Origin: Myxococcales bacterium | Lineage (GTDB): Bacteria > Myxococcota_A > Polyangia > Haliangiales > Haliangiaceae | DNA: 64,000 nucleotides | Reading direction: 5' to 3' | Assembly: GCA_016720595.1 (NCBI GenBank) | Contig: JADKKI010000037.1 | Location: 1 to 64,000, forward strand | Shown: piece by piece, positions 49,304-62,552 of the stretch | Numbering within the stretch: position 1 is the first letter of the stretch | Layout of the letters: each line of letters begins with the position of its first letter | Translations under genes and position numbers: made by a program | The notes under the pieces: generated by a model | The model's database searches: none | The model's input: only the letters and a program-made list of their open reading frames with translations | Told to the model about the DNA's origin: nothing

Positions 49304-51759
49304 ATGCAAACGCAACACTCGACCTCAAAGACCACGCTGGCCTCGGTGCTGGTGGTCACGATCCTCACGTCGCTCACGCCTCTCGGGCCGCTCGGCCCGG
49401 TGCGTTACGCGGCCGCGCAGCCGGCACCGGAGAAGCCGGCGGCCGGCGCCACGGCGACCGAGGACGAGACGCTGTATCCGTGCAAGAAGCGCACGGGGCA
49501 GGTGTCCGTCACGTTCAAGCCCGAGACCGAGCTGAAGGACCTGATCGCGTGGGCGATGGGCTTCACGTGCCGGAACTTCATCCTCGATCCACGCATCGTC
49601 TCGACCGGCAAGAAGGTCACGGTGATGGCGCCGAACAAGATGAGCGCCGCCGAGGCGTACAACGTCTTCCTGGTCGCGCTGTCGACGATGGGCCTCACGG
49701 TGGTGCCCAAGGGCAACATGCTGAGGATCGTCGAATCGGCGACCGCCAAGAGCGAGACGGTCCCGATCTACAAGAAGGGCACCCCGAGCAACCAGGACCA
49801 GATCGTCCGCTACATCCTCCGTCCCTCGTACGCGCAGATCGAGACCCTGCGCGGCGCGCTCGATTCGATCCGCTCGCCCGCGGGCAACGTCCAGACCGCC
49901 GGCTCGATGCTGATCATCACGGACTACGCCAGCCAGGTCCGGGACATGATGTCCCTCGCCAAGGCGATCGACGTGCCCGGCGGCAGCGACGGCATCTACA
50001 CGATCCCGGTCGCACATGCCGATGCCACGCAGCTCGCGCAGAAGCTCAACGAGATCCTCGGCATCACGGCAGGCGCGGCGGGCGGCGGCGGCTCGCCCCA
50101 GCCGGTCAGCGGCAAGCGCGGCCCCACCGATGGCGGCGGGGCTCGCGCGCCGGGCGGAGACGAGGTCGCGGGCGCGGTGCCCTCGAAGATCCTGGTCGAT
50201 GACCGGACCAACACGCTGATCGTGGTGTCGAGCCAGGCCGGGTACTACCGGGTCAAGGCGCTCGTCGAGCGTCTCGACATCTCGCTCGACACCGAGGGTG
50301 GGACCTCGATCCGCGTCCACCCGCTCGAGAACGCGCTCGCCGAGGAGCTCGCCACCACGCTCAACGCCGCGATGGGGCAGGGCCAGGCCGGGCAGGGCCG
50401 CGGTGGCGCGGCCGCAGGCGGCGCGCGGACCGGCAATGCACCGCCGCCCACGCCGGTGACCGGTGACCTCGGGACCTCGCTCGAGGGCCAGGTCCGCGTG
50501 ATCGGCGACAAGCCCACCAACTCGCTGATCGTGATGTCGAGCGGCCGCGATTACATCGCGATCAAGGACGTGATCAAGCGCCTCGATCAGCCGCGCCGGC
50601 AGATCTTCATCGAGGCGCTGATCCTCGAGGTCCAGCTGTCGAAGGACCTGTCGATCGGCTCGAGCTCGCACGGTGGCTTGCCGATCAACAATGGCGATCT
50701 CGTGCTCGGTGGCGTCCAGACCCCGACCCTGCGCTCGCTCGACCTCAAGACCCTGGCGGCCGCGACCGGCCTGATCGGCGGCCTCGTCGGCGCGCCGCTC
50801 GCGAACTCGCAGACGCTGCTCGGCACCAGCATCCCCTCGTACGCGATCCTGTTCCAGGCGCTCGCGAGCCAGGACAACTCGAACATCCTCTCGGCGCCGC
50901 ACGTGATCGCGATCGACAACGAGAAGGCCGAGTTCTCGGTCGGTAACAACATCCCGTACAAGGCCGGCCTGTCGTTCGGCGGCTTCGGCGGCGCTACCAC
51001 CGGGCAGCAGGGCCTCGCCGGCTCGATCGGTCAGAACATCCAGCGCGAGAAGCTGAACCTGACGCTCAACGTCACGCCCCACATCTCGAGCAACGATGCG
51101 GTGCGCCTCGAGATCGAGCAGGAGACCAAGGACATCGGCGGCAAGGACGCCGAGCTCGGCCCCACCTGGACGGAGCGCAAGCTGAAGACCCAGGTCGTGG
51201 TTCACGATCAGCAGAGCGTGGTGATCGGTGGCCTGATCCAGGAGAAGGACATCTACAACGTGTCCAAGGTGCCGCTCCTCGGCGACATCCCGATCCTCGG
51301 GTATCTCTTCAAGTACTCCACCAAGTCCAAGCGCAAGACCAACCTGTTGATCCTCCTCACCCCGTACATCATCAAGGACCAGCTCGACCTCCAGTCGATC
51401 CGGGAGCGCAAGGTGCGCGAGCGCGAGGAGTTCGTTCGCTCGTTCAGCACGCTCAACGAGATGAAGTACGAGCCGAAGATCGACTATCGCCGCAAGCGTG
51501 GCGTGGTCGAGGAGATCAACCGCTCGGTGCAGTCCGTCGAGGAGGACCTCGAGGTCCTGAAGGCGATGGGCGCCCGCCAGCGCGTGCTGAACGGCCCGCT
51601 CGACTACGCACCGTCCGAGATCGAGGATCCCGATGCTCCGCCGGCCCCCGGCGCGGTGCCAGCTCCTGCACCGGAGCCGGCCCCCACGCCAAAGGCGGAG
51701 CCCAAGGCGAAGGCGCCCGCGGCCAAGGCCCCGGCGGCGAAGAAGGGAGGCGGTGGCTG

Positions 51760-51760
<1 letters not shown>
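49304..51760 (+). CDS. gspD: type II secretion outer-membrane secretin GspD
   Basis: The 818-residue secretin has a signal region, N0 ('VSVTFKPETELKDLIAWAMG'), N1-N3 domains ('AEAYNVFLVALSTMGLTVVP', 'VRYILRPSYAQIETLRGALD', 'IPVAHADATQLAQKLNEILG') and the C-terminal gate ('LTLNVTPHISSNDAVRLEIE', 'VVIGGLIQEKDIYNVSKVPL', 'LLILLTPYIIKD'). It forms the outer-membrane channel. The tail is Pro/Lys/Ala-rich with no S-domain that I can recognise. Its stop overlaps the gspE start (TGATG). Confidence 0.95.
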
Positions 51761-53568
<1,808 letters not shown>

Positions 53569-53571
53569 CCC

Positions 53572-54828
53572 ATGCCGATGTACGCATTCAAGGGCATCTC
53601 GCCGAGCGGCAAGTCCGTCAACGGCGTGCGCGACGCCGAGTCGCCGAAGACGTTGCGTCAGCTGCTCCGCAAGGACGGCGTACACGTCACGAGCTTCGAG
53701 CTGTCCAAGGGCGGCAAGAAGGCCAAGGAGCAGAACGCCAAGAAGGGCGGGCTGTCCCGCGATGTCGATCTCGGCGGCCTGCTCGGCGGCGTCAAGAAGA
53801 CCGAGATCGCGGCGTTCACGCGCCAGATGTCGACCCTGATCAAGAGCGGCATCCCGCTCGCGGAGGCGCTCGGCGCGCTGGTCGAGCAGGTCACGAACCT
53901 GCGGTTCAAGACCCCGCTGTCCGAGGTCCGCACCAACGTCAACGAGGGCATGTCGCTTGCCGACGCGCTGGCCAAGCACCCGCGCCTGTTCGACGAGCTG
54001 TTCGTGTCGATGGTCCGTGCCGGCGAGATCGCCGGCAACCTCGACGAGGTGCTCACCCGTCTCGCGGACTTCCTCGAGAACGCTCAGAAGCTGAAGTCGA
54101 AGATCCAGGGCGCGATGGTCTATCCGCTCGTGATGCTGTTCGTCGGCGTCGGCATCATGGCCGTGCTGATGATCAAGGTGATCCCGGAGATCACCTCGAT
54201 GTTCACGTCGCAGGGCAAGACCTTGCCGTGGAACACGCGGCTCCTGATCTGGACCTCCAGCTTCATGGGCAAGAACATCCTGTGGATCGCGCTCGGTCTC
54301 GTGTTCGCGCTCGTGCTGTTCTTCAAGTGGAGCAGCTCGAAGGAGGGCAAGCCGATCTGGCACAGGTTCGTCCTGTCGTTGCCCGTGCTGGGGCAGCTGG
54401 TGCGGACGATCAACGTCGGTCGGTTCTCGCGCACGCTTGGCACGATGCTGCAGGCCGGTGTGCCTATGCTGCGCTCGCTCGACACCGCGAAGATGATCAT
54501 GGGCAACGTGATCCTCCAGAGCGCCATCGACGACGCCAAGAAGGCGGTCACCGAGGGCGAGTCGCTCGCCCAGACGCTGAAGAAGTCTGGCCAGTTTCCT
54601 GCAACGATGATCCACATGGTCGCCGTTGGTGAGAAGGCCGGTCAGCTCGAGCAGATGCTCGAGCGCGTCGCCACCACCTATGAAGCCGAGGTCGACACCA
54701 AGCTCGGCCGGTTCACGGCGCTGCTCGAACCCATGATGCTCGTGTTCATGGGCGGCGCGGTCGCCTTCATCGTGTTCTCGATCCTGCAACCCATCATGGA
54801 CCTCGGTCAGATCTCAGGCCCGAAGTGA
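53572..54828 (+). CDS. gspF: type II secretion inner-membrane platform protein GspF
   Basis: The 418-residue protein has two repeats of the GspF domain, each starting like 'FTRQMSTLIKSGIPLAEALG' and 'FSRTLGTMLQAGVPMLRSLD', and three membrane segments (for example 'GAMVYPLVMLFVGVGIMAVL' and 'MLVFMGGAVAFIVFSILQPI'). It is the platform that links the ATPase to the pseudopilus. A basic Lys-rich insert lies near residues 45-65. Three bases separate it from gspE. Confidence 0.95.
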   Translation: MPMYAFKGISPSGKSVNGVRDAESPKTLRQLLRKDGVHVTSFELSKGGKKAKEQNAKKGGLSRDVDLGGLLGGVKKTEIAAFTRQMSTLIKSGIPLAEALGALVEQVTNLRFKTPLSEVRTNVNEGMSLADALAKHPRLFDELFVSMVRAGEIAGNLDEVLTRLADFLENAQKLKSKIQGAMVYPLVMLFVGVGIMAVLMIKVIPEITSMFTSQGKTLPWNTRLLIWTSSFMGKNILWIALGLVFALVLFFKWSSSKEGKPIWHRFVLSLPVLGQLVRTINVGRFSRTLGTMLQAGVPMLRSLDTAKMIMGNVILQSAIDDAKKAVTEGESLAQTLKKSGQFPATMIHMVAVGEKAGQLEQMLERVATTYEAEVDTKLGRFTALLEPMMLVFMGGAVAFIVFSILQPIMDLGQISGPK

Positions 54829-54853
54829 CCCCGAAGTGAAAAGGAGCCCCGAC

Positions 54854-55273
54854 ATGTCGAACATCCGCACCCGTCTCGCCCGCACTGCTCGCCGCGCCCA
54901 GCGCGGCATGACCCTCCTCGAGATCATGATCGTGCTGGCGATCCTCGCGCTCGTCATGGGCCTGGTCGTCGGACCTCGCGTCATGAGGATGTTCGGCGAG
55001 TCGAAGGGCGACATCGCCCGCGCCACCGTCAAGAAGTACGCGTTCGAGGCCTACCCGTCGTGGTCGGCCGCACACCCCGACAAGTCGTGCCCCGACAAGC
55101 TCGAGGACCTCAACGAGTACATGAACAACAAGGACATCAAGGATCCGTGGGGTGGTCAGTTCAAGATGCTGTGCGGCCAGAACCTCCCCGCCGGCGCCAA
55201 GGGCATGGCGGTCCAGTCGCCCGGCGAGGACGGCAAGGAAGGCACCTCCGACGACATCAAGTCGTGGGAGTGA
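54854..55273 (+). CDS. gspG: major pseudopilin GspG
   Basis: The 139-residue product has a prepilin leader cut after Gly ('ARRAQRG-MTLLEIMIVLAI') with the Glu at +5, a long hydrophobic helix, and a pseudopilin C-terminus ('DPWGGQFKMLCGQ', 'SPGEDGKEGTSDDIKSWE') whose acidic loop resembles the calcium-binding loop of GspG. ATG 54854 is preceded by AAAAGGAG. It should form the main fibre. No prepilin peptidase gene is in the window. Confidence 0.93.
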   Translation: MSNIRTRLARTARRAQRGMTLLEIMIVLAILALVMGLVVGPRVMRMFGESKGDIARATVKKYAFEAYPSWSAAHPDKSCPDKLEDLNEYMNNKDIKDPWGGQFKMLCGQNLPAGAKGMAVQSPGEDGKEGTSDDIKSWE

Positions 55274-55305
55274 GCTAGCCGCGCACCGCTTGCCCGCGTG
55301 AAGCC

Positions 55306-56075
55306 ATGAACCGCCGCCACCCACATAGGGGAATGACCGTCCTCGAGATCATGATCGTGCTCGCGATCATTGGTGGCGGGGCCGTGCTCGTGCGGTCGGG
55401 GTTCCGGATGATCACGAAGGCGGATCTGGTCGAGAACGCGAGCGAGCTCGCGGCGGTGCTGCGGCGCGCGAACCAGCTCTCGATCGAGCATGGCGAGATG
55501 CATCGCGTGATCCTCGATCTCGAGGATCACCAGTACCTCGTCGAGGTCTGTCAGGGGCAGACGGCGATCGTCCGCAACGAGAAGCTCGACAAGAAGCCCG
55601 AGGAGACCAAGGACGCGATCGAGCGCGGCAAGCAGCGGCTCGGACAGCTCCCGGAGGATGCGTTCGCAGCGGGCAATCCCGAGGAGGCGACCAAGCGGGC
55701 GGTCGCCGTCGCCGGGCACCACATCGCCGACCGCACGTGCATCCCGGCGAGCGACTCGATCACGGGCGACTCCACCGGCAAGGGCTGGGCCCGCAAGCTC
55801 AAGTCCGACAAGGGCATCAAGTTCAAGGAGGTCTGGGTCCAGCACCTCGACCAGGGGCAGACCAAGGGCCACGTCGCGATCTACTTCTTCCCGATGGGCT
55901 CCTCGGAGAAGTCGGTGATCGAGATGACGGATGGCAGCGAGACCTTCACGATCCTCGTGTTCGGGCTGACGGGGCGCGTCGAGCTTCGCGATGGCACGCT
56001 GAAGAGCGTCGACGATCACATGCTGCGCAACGCGATGGGCGATCGCGATACCAAGCGCGACGCGGAGGCTCCGCA

Positions 56076-56079
<4 letters not shown>
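55306..56079 (+). CDS. gspH: minor pseudopilin GspH
   Basis: The 257-residue protein has a short prepilin leader ('HPHRG-MTVLEIMIVLAI') and the GspH-type pseudopilin body. It is longer than many GspH proteins because of an insertion after the first beta region that includes 'KKPEETKDAIERGKQRLGQL'. It sits in the usual G-H-I-J order, and its stop overlaps the gspI start (ATGA). Confidence 0.85.
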
Positions 56080-56911
<832 letters not shown>

Positions 56912-56912
<1 letters not shown>

Positions 56913-57592
56913 TGCGCTCTCGCCGCCAGCTCGGGCTCACCCTCATCGAGGTCATGATCGCGAGCGCGATCATGGTCATCATGATGGGCCTCGCGTGGCG
57001 CACGATCTCGAACACCTCGGACACCAAGCGGACGTTCGAGAAGTACGAGCAGCGCAACCACGAGCTGCGGATGGCGATGTCGCGGGTGGTGGCGGACTTC
57101 GAGGCCGCGTATCTGTCGCGCAACGAGGATGCGAGCCAGTCGCACCCGCGCACGATGTTCGTCGGGAAGAACGGCACCAAGCTCCCCGAGGTCCGGTTCA
57201 GCACGCTCGGCCATCGCGTGCTGTGGGCGGATGCGAACGAGTCCGAGCAGACCGTGATCCAGTACCTGTCCCGTAACAACCCCGACAAGCCCGGGGCCGT
57301 GGACTGGGTGCGCCGCGAGCAGCGCCGGCAATCGAACGAGCCGCCGGATGACCTCGCGAGCGACTACGACATCCTCCTGTCCGATGTCGGCGCGGTGAAG
57401 CTCGAGTACTTCAACTGGAAGAACGTCGAATGGCAGGACACGTGGGACACCACGCAGTCCGATGGCAACAAGGGCTGGCTGCCGAGCCGGGTGCGGATCA
57501 CCGTCACCGTCAAGGATCCCGGCGACCACGACTACAAGCTCGTCACCGAGGCGCGGATCTCCATGCAGGAGCCGTTGAACTTCGTCCAATGA
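56912..57592 (+). CDS. gspJ: minor pseudopilin GspJ
   Basis: A 226-residue protein with prepilin leader 'RRQLG-LTLIEVMIASAIMV' and a long, Arg-rich C-terminal beta domain ('VRFSTLGHRVLWADANESEQ', 'LEYFNWKNVEWQDTW') typical of GspJ. Its start overlaps the gspI stop, and its stop overlaps the gspK start. With GspI and GspK it forms the pseudopilus tip. Confidence 0.88.
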
Positions 57593-58950
57593 AGCCCATC
57601 CGCTACATCTGGTCGTTCCTCATCAAGGAGCGCACGCTGGCCGGCGGCAAGCCAGTCTCGCGCAAGCGCCGGCGCCGGCAGCGCGGCGTGGCGCTCGTCA
57701 CCGTGCTGATCGCGATCGCGATCACGCTCGTGATCTCCAATCAGTTCGGCACGTCGACCAACGTCGACATGATCGCCGCCGCGAATTACCGCGATCAGAT
57801 GCGCTCGCACTTCCTCGCGAAGTCCGCCTCGAACCTCAGCGAGCTGGTGATCCGGCTCCAGCAGCGGATCGACAACATCAAGCAGCTGCGCGGCACGGTG
57901 CAGATCACGGACTTCGCCGATCAGGTCCTGCTCGCGTTCTGCGGCTCGAGCGAGGAGGTCCAGGCTGCCGTCGGGTTCTCGGCGAGCGATGCCAAGGGCC
58001 TCGGCGCCGACATCGGCAGCTGCGGCATCGTCGGCCAGATCACCACCGAGGACGACAAGATCAACATCAACTGCGCGAACGGCAACGACGCCACCGCCGC
58101 CACCCTCAAGAGCGCCCTCGATGCCCTGGTGTTCTTCCCGGCCTACGACCCGGTGTTCGAGGAGCCAGATGCCGAGGGCTATCGCCGCGACCGCGCGCTC
58201 CAGGTCGCCTCGCTCGTCGACTACATCGATTCGAACAGCCTCCGCGTCCGCGATCGCGGGACCACGGAAGACTATGGCTACGAGAACCTCAAGGACTCGT
58301 ACAAGCCGAAGAACAACTACCTCGACTCGGTCGGCGAGGCGAAGCTCGCGCGTGGCATCGACGATCGGTTCTGGTCGCTGTTCGGCAGCGCGTTCACGGT
58401 GTACGGCGGCTGCAAGACCAACCTGTCGGCGCTCTCGAACAGCCAGCTGATCGCGGCGATCCTCTACCTCGCCGCGAAGAACCCCAACGATCCGATCCTC
58501 GCGAACCCGCAGAAGCTGTTCACGCTCGCGGGCCTGATCGCGAAGGCCAAGCAGTTCGGCATGACGTTCACCTCGCTCGATGACTTCATCGACTTCGTGA
58601 AGGATCCCGCGGCGCAGATCGGCTCGCTCGCGGGCACCAGCTCGCAGGCGGGTGGCCAGGCGAGCGCGGCGGTGAGTGCGGGGGTGCCAGGGATCTCGTC
58701 GGGCGAGAAGGTCGGGATGGAGCTCGACAAGACCAAGCTCGGACAGATGGCCACGGCGGGCCCGCGCCGCACGTATCGCGTGCAGGCGTGGGGCGAGATC
58801 GAGCGGAAGCAGAAGAATGCTGACGGGTCGCCGGTGTATCCGCCGATCCGGACGACCTTGACGGGCGTGTGGGACACGAAGGTCGTCCTGCAGAACGTCC
58901 GTAAACCTCCTGTGCCCAAAGGGGCATGGGTGTTCCTGAGGGAAGACTGA
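57589..58950 (+). CDS. gspK: minor pseudopilin GspK
   Basis: The 453-residue protein has a long basic leader and a prepilin site ('RRRRQRG-VALVTVLIAIAI') but lacks the Glu5 of other pseudopilins (Thr-Val at that place), as is normal for GspK. The large extra domain ('DDKININCANGNDATAATLK', 'LVDYIDSNSLRVRDRG', 'LFGSAFTVYGGCKTNLSALS') contains three Cys. It caps the pseudopilus. Confidence 0.88.
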   Translation: MKPIRYIWSFLIKERTLAGGKPVSRKRRRRQRGVALVTVLIAIAITLVISNQFGTSTNVDMIAAANYRDQMRSHFLAKSASNLSELVIRLQQRIDNIKQLRGTVQITDFADQVLLAFCGSSEEVQAAVGFSASDAKGLGADIGSCGIVGQITTEDDKININCANGNDATAATLKSALDALVFFPAYDPVFEEPDAEGYRRDRALQVASLVDYIDSNSLRVRDRGTTEDYGYENLKDSYKPKNNYLDSVGEAKLARGIDDRFWSLFGSAFTVYGGCKTNLSALSNSQLIAAILYLAAKNPNDPILANPQKLFTLAGLIAKAKQFGMTFTSLDDFIDFVKDPAAQIGSLAGTSSQAGGQASAAVSAGVPGISSGEKVGMELDKTKLGQMATAGPRRTYRVQAWGEIERKQKNADGSPVYPPIRTTLTGVWDTKVVLQNVRKPPVPKGAWVFLRED

Positions 58951-58951
58951 T

Positions 58952-60607
58952 ATGGCGAGTCGCGTGTTCGCGGTCGATCTCGGCGCGTGGAGCGTGAAGC
59001 TGGCCGTCGCCAGCCCAGGCCTGCGCGGCGCCACGCTCCTGAACGTCATCGAGCGGCTCGTGCCACCGGGCGAGCAGCCGGCGGAGACGCGCGCCAAGGC
59101 GGTGCTCGCTTCGATGATCGAGGAGCTCCGGCTGCGCGACGACAGCGGCTACATCGGGGTCTATGGCGACCAGGTGTTCACGCAGGTCCTCGAGTTCGGG
59201 TTCAAGAACCTGCGGCGCGCCGAGCTCGACAAGGCCGTCGGCGGCGAGCTCGAGGGGGTGGTCCCCGTCGATCTCGAAGACATGGTCTACACGTTCGAGC
59301 CGATCCCGCTGCCGCCCGAGCCGGGCGTGACGGCGGTGCCCGCCGATGCCACGCGTGGCCGCCTCGCTGCGACCACCACGGGGATGCGCGTCCTCACGTA
59401 TGCGATGCGCCGCGAGCGCGCGGAGCAGCTGATCGAGCTCGGGAAGTCGTGCGGCTTCGATCCGCGCGGCGTGCTCGCGTGTGGTGGCTCGGCGGTGCGG
59501 CTCGTGGAGCGCACGCCGTCGATGACCAAGGCCCGCACCGATGGCGCGGTGGCGGTGATCGACATCGGGCACGATCGCACCGACGTGGTCGTGGTCGCGG
59601 GCGGCAAGGCCGTGTTCAGCCGCAGCATCGGGCGCGCGGGCAAGCACGTCACCGAGGCGATCGCGAAGTTCTGGAAGCTGCCGTGGCAGGATGCCGAGCG
59701 CGCGAAGCACTCCGACGGCTTCATCGCCTCGCAGGCCGAGCCCGCGACCTCGGATCAGTGGGCGCGGATCCACACGGTCACCGTCGGCGAGCTCGCTCCG
59801 TTTGCCCGCGACCTTCGCCAGACCCTGGCGGCGTGTCGCGCACGCACGGGGTTCACCCCGACCGCCGCGTTGCTGGTCGGTGGTGGCTCGCGGCTCCGCG
59901 GGATGGCGAACTTCCTCACCGAGCAGCTCGCGATCCCGGTGTGGCGCCCGAGCGCCGAGGACACACTTGCACTCGCCGGTCCGCGGCTCGGCGCCGAGTC
60001 GGGTCAGCTCCCGATCGACAGCGCCGCGATGACGATCGGCATGGCCTACGACGCCGCCGGGGGACGCCCGCAGTTCGACCTGCGGTCCGGTGCCCTCGCG
60101 GTGAAGATGGACCTCTCGTTCCTGCGCACGCGCGCCGTGCCGCTCGGTGCGGCGGTGCTCGCGATCGCGGCGTTCGCGGCCGGCAGCGCGTACGCGGACC
60201 TCTACCGGCTGCGCAAGGCGGAGAAGATCCTGTCCACGCGCCTCGCCGCGGAGTCCGCAGATCAGTTCGGCGAGGCCAAGACCGCCGAGGCCGTGCTCGA
60301 CTCCAACGGGCCCGGAGGCTCGAGCGCGATCTCGCCGCTGCCGAAGATGTCGGCGTACGACATCCTGCTCGAGGTGTCCTCCAAGGTCCCGCCCAAGGAC
60401 AAGATCACCGTCGATATCGATCAGCTCCAGATCGACGACACCAAGGTCGACATCCAGGGCACCACCAAGACCGCCGAGGGCATCGATACGCTGGTGACCG
60501 AGCTCAAGAAGATCGAGTGCTTCAAGGAAGTCAATCGCGGGCCGACCGACACCAACGCCGACGGCACCAAGAAGTTCAAGCTGACCATCACCGCGGCGTG
60601 CATGTGA
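58952..60607 (+). CDS. gspL: type II secretion GspL with PilM-like actin-fold domain
   Basis: The 551-residue protein starts with a PilM/GspL actin-like cytoplasmic domain ('VFAVDLGAWSVKLAVASPG', 'VIDIGHDRTDVVVVAGGKAV', 'ALLVGGGSRLRGMANFLTEQ') that retains the phosphate-loop glycines. A membrane segment ('AAVLAIAAFAAGSAYADLYR') and a periplasmic ferredoxin-like domain ('KITVDIDQLQIDDTKVDIQG') follow. It links the GspE ATPase to the platform. Confidence 0.9.
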   Translation: MASRVFAVDLGAWSVKLAVASPGLRGATLLNVIERLVPPGEQPAETRAKAVLASMIEELRLRDDSGYIGVYGDQVFTQVLEFGFKNLRRAELDKAVGGELEGVVPVDLEDMVYTFEPIPLPPEPGVTAVPADATRGRLAATTTGMRVLTYAMRRERAEQLIELGKSCGFDPRGVLACGGSAVRLVERTPSMTKARTDGAVAVIDIGHDRTDVVVVAGGKAVFSRSIGRAGKHVTEAIAKFWKLPWQDAERAKHSDGFIASQAEPATSDQWARIHTVTVGELAPFARDLRQTLAACRARTGFTPTAALLVGGGSRLRGMANFLTEQLAIPVWRPSAEDTLALAGPRLGAESGQLPIDSAAMTIGMAYDAAGGRPQFDLRSGALAVKMDLSFLRTRAVPLGAAVLAIAAFAAGSAYADLYRLRKAEKILSTRLAAESADQFGEAKTAEAVLDSNGPGGSSAISPLPKMSAYDILLEVSSKVPPKDKITVDIDQLQIDDTKVDIQGTTKTAEGIDTLVTELKKIECFKEVNRGPTDTNADGTKKFKLTITAACM

Positions 60608-60614
60608 GGTTGTC

Positions 60615-61211
60615 ATGGCAAATGTAAGCGACCGCGCACGAGACTTCTGGGACCGGATCTCCCCACGGGAACGACGCCTCGTCGTCCTCGCCGGGGTGGC
60701 CGTGCCGCTCACGATCATCGTCTGGCTCGGGCTGTCGATCCACGACGGCCTGGTCAACATGGAGACCCGCAACGACAAGATGCGCAAGGCACTCGTCGTG
60801 CTCGCCGATCTCAAGGCCCGCGGCCCGGCGCAGCCCGCCGACGATGTGGTGGCGACGATGGGCGTCGATCCCGTCAGCCTCGACACCTACCTGACCAACG
60901 CCGCCCAGAAGGCTGGCTTCACCCTCAAGGGCACCACGCCGCGCAACGCGGTCATCCGCAACGGCTTCGTCACCAACTCGGTGTCGTGTCAGCTCTCGGA
61001 TCTGACGATCGATCAGTTCAAGAAGTTCCTCCAGGAGGTCGAGACCGCCTCGAAGGTCGTGGTCGTCACGCGGCTCGATGTCCGTCGCGACTTCAAGTCG
61101 AAGGAGAAGCTCGACGCGACCCTCGAGGTCTCGACGTACTCCAAGGAGCCTCCGCCGAAGGGCGAGGGCTCGGGCTCCGGCAGCGGCTCGGCCGAGACGA
61201 AGGGTGGCTGA
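60615..61211 (+). CDS. gspM: type II secretion GspM
   Basis: A 198-residue bitopic protein: a cytoplasmic start, TM ('RLVVLAGVAVPLTIIVWLGL'), a coiled stretch and a small periplasmic ferredoxin-like domain ('SVSCQLSDLTIDQFKKFLQE', 'VVTRLDVRRDF'). The C-terminus is a Gly/Ser tail. Its position after gspL and its fold support GspM, which stabilises GspL. Confidence 0.85.
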   Translation: MANVSDRARDFWDRISPRERRLVVLAGVAVPLTIIVWLGLSIHDGLVNMETRNDKMRKALVVLADLKARGPAQPADDVVATMGVDPVSLDTYLTNAAQKAGFTLKGTTPRNAVIRNGFVTNSVSCQLSDLTIDQFKKFLQEVETASKVVVVTRLDVRRDFKSKEKLDATLEVSTYSKEPPPKGEGSGSGSGSAETKGG

Positions 61212-61212
61212 G

Positions 61213-62511
61213 ATGGCCCTCCAGCTCCCCCACCTGGGTCGTCGCACCCGGCTCGTCCTGCGCTACGTCGGCTTCTTCGTGCTGGCGGTGGTCACGTTCG
61301 TGTTCGCCCTGCAGCTGACCTTCCCTTACGACCGCGTCAAGGATCGGATCGTCGATGCGCTCAGCGCGAAGTACGACGTCACGATCGGCAGCGTCGATCG
61401 CGGGATCATCCCCGGGCGGGTGTTCTTCAACGCCGTGACCCTGCGCACCCGGCCGGTCAAGGCCGACGACATGGTCAGCACGTTCTATGTCGAGAAGCTC
61501 GAGGTCGATCTCGGGATCCTCGCGCTGCTGAAGGGCACGGCCTCGGTGCGGATCAACGCCAAGATCGCCAGCGGCAACCTCAAGGGCACGATCGCGCTGT
61601 CGAAGGGCGGCGTCTCGGTCGATCTCTCGGGCGTCGATCTCCCGGCGGCGAACCTCCCGATGCGTGAGGCGATCGGCCTGCCGATGTCGGGCAAGCTCGA
61701 GCTCGAGTTCGCCCTCGATCTCCCGAACGAGAAGAACAAGGCCGGCAAGCTCGCCCCGGACTGGACCAAGGCGGTCGCGGACATCAGCTTCGAGTGCCCG
61801 AGTGGCTGCGTGATCGGCGACGGCAAGACCAAGCTCAAGCCGAAGCTGAAGAATGCGCGCAGCCAGGCGTTCGCAGGCGAGGGGATCGATTTCGGCAAGA
61901 TCAACGTCGACACCATGATCGCGAAGGTCTCGATCAAGGATGGCCAGCTCGAGCTCACCAAGTTCGATGCGAAGTCGCAGGACGGCGAGATCCACATCGA
62001 CTACGCGATGACGCTGTCCCCGGAGTTCGGCGAATCGAGCGTCACGGGCTGCCTCCGGTTCAAGGGCTCCGAGGGGCTGCAGAAGCGGGAGCCGAAGACC
62101 TACGCCGCGCTGACGACGACTGGCGCGAGCATCGGGCCCGACAAGCTGTTCCACATCAAGCTCGACGGCCACTTCAAGGACATGAAGCGGCTCGCGCAGT
62201 TCTGTGGCCCGGCGGTCAAGAGCGCGAGCATGGATGACCCGGGTGCCGGTGGGAACTCTCGCCCGAACCTGACCGTCCAGCCGCCCGACGACACGCTCAA
62301 GGGCCAGACGCCACCAACCACCATCGTCAATCCGCCGCCGCCCGTCGCGCCACCGGTGGATGCGTACGTCGCGCCTCCGACCCCAGGCCCCACCGAGGAG
62401 CACAACGGCTCCGCCGGCTCGGGTGCGCCCCAGATGCCGCCCAACAGCGAGGTCCCCGCCGGCTCGGGCACCGCGGGCGCGGCCGGTGCGGGCACCGATC
62501 AGCAGCACTGA
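61213..62511 (+). CDS. gspN: type II secretion GspN-like protein
   Basis: The 432-residue product has one N-terminal membrane span ('LVLRYVGFFVLAVVTFVFAL') and a periplasmic AsmA/GspN-like beta domain ('PYDRVKDRIVDALSAKYDVT', 'VNLPMREAIGLPMSGKLELE'-like, 'GEIHIDYAMTL'). The last 100 residues are Pro/Gly-rich and probably disordered. It closes the operon, the usual place of gspN in deltaproteobacterial-type clusters. Confidence 0.85.
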   Translation: MALQLPHLGRRTRLVLRYVGFFVLAVVTFVFALQLTFPYDRVKDRIVDALSAKYDVTIGSVDRGIIPGRVFFNAVTLRTRPVKADDMVSTFYVEKLEVDLGILALLKGTASVRINAKIASGNLKGTIALSKGGVSVDLSGVDLPAANLPMREAIGLPMSGKLELEFALDLPNEKNKAGKLAPDWTKAVADISFECPSGCVIGDGKTKLKPKLKNARSQAFAGEGIDFGKINVDTMIAKVSIKDGQLELTKFDAKSQDGEIHIDYAMTLSPEFGESSVTGCLRFKGSEGLQKREPKTYAALTTTGASIGPDKLFHIKLDGHFKDMKRLAQFCGPAVKSASMDDPGAGGNSRPNLTVQPPDDTLKGQTPPTTIVNPPPPVAPPVDAYVAPPTPGPTEEHNGSAGSGAPQMPPNSEVPAGSGTAGAAGAGTDQQH

Positions 62512-62552
62512 GGAAGCAGGCGCTAGGGGGAACGTTGACTTGGACATGGTCC

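Noticed and set aside
58586..60886. 766-codon minus-strand frame
   Set aside because: Antisense to gspK/gspL, with only composition-driven content.
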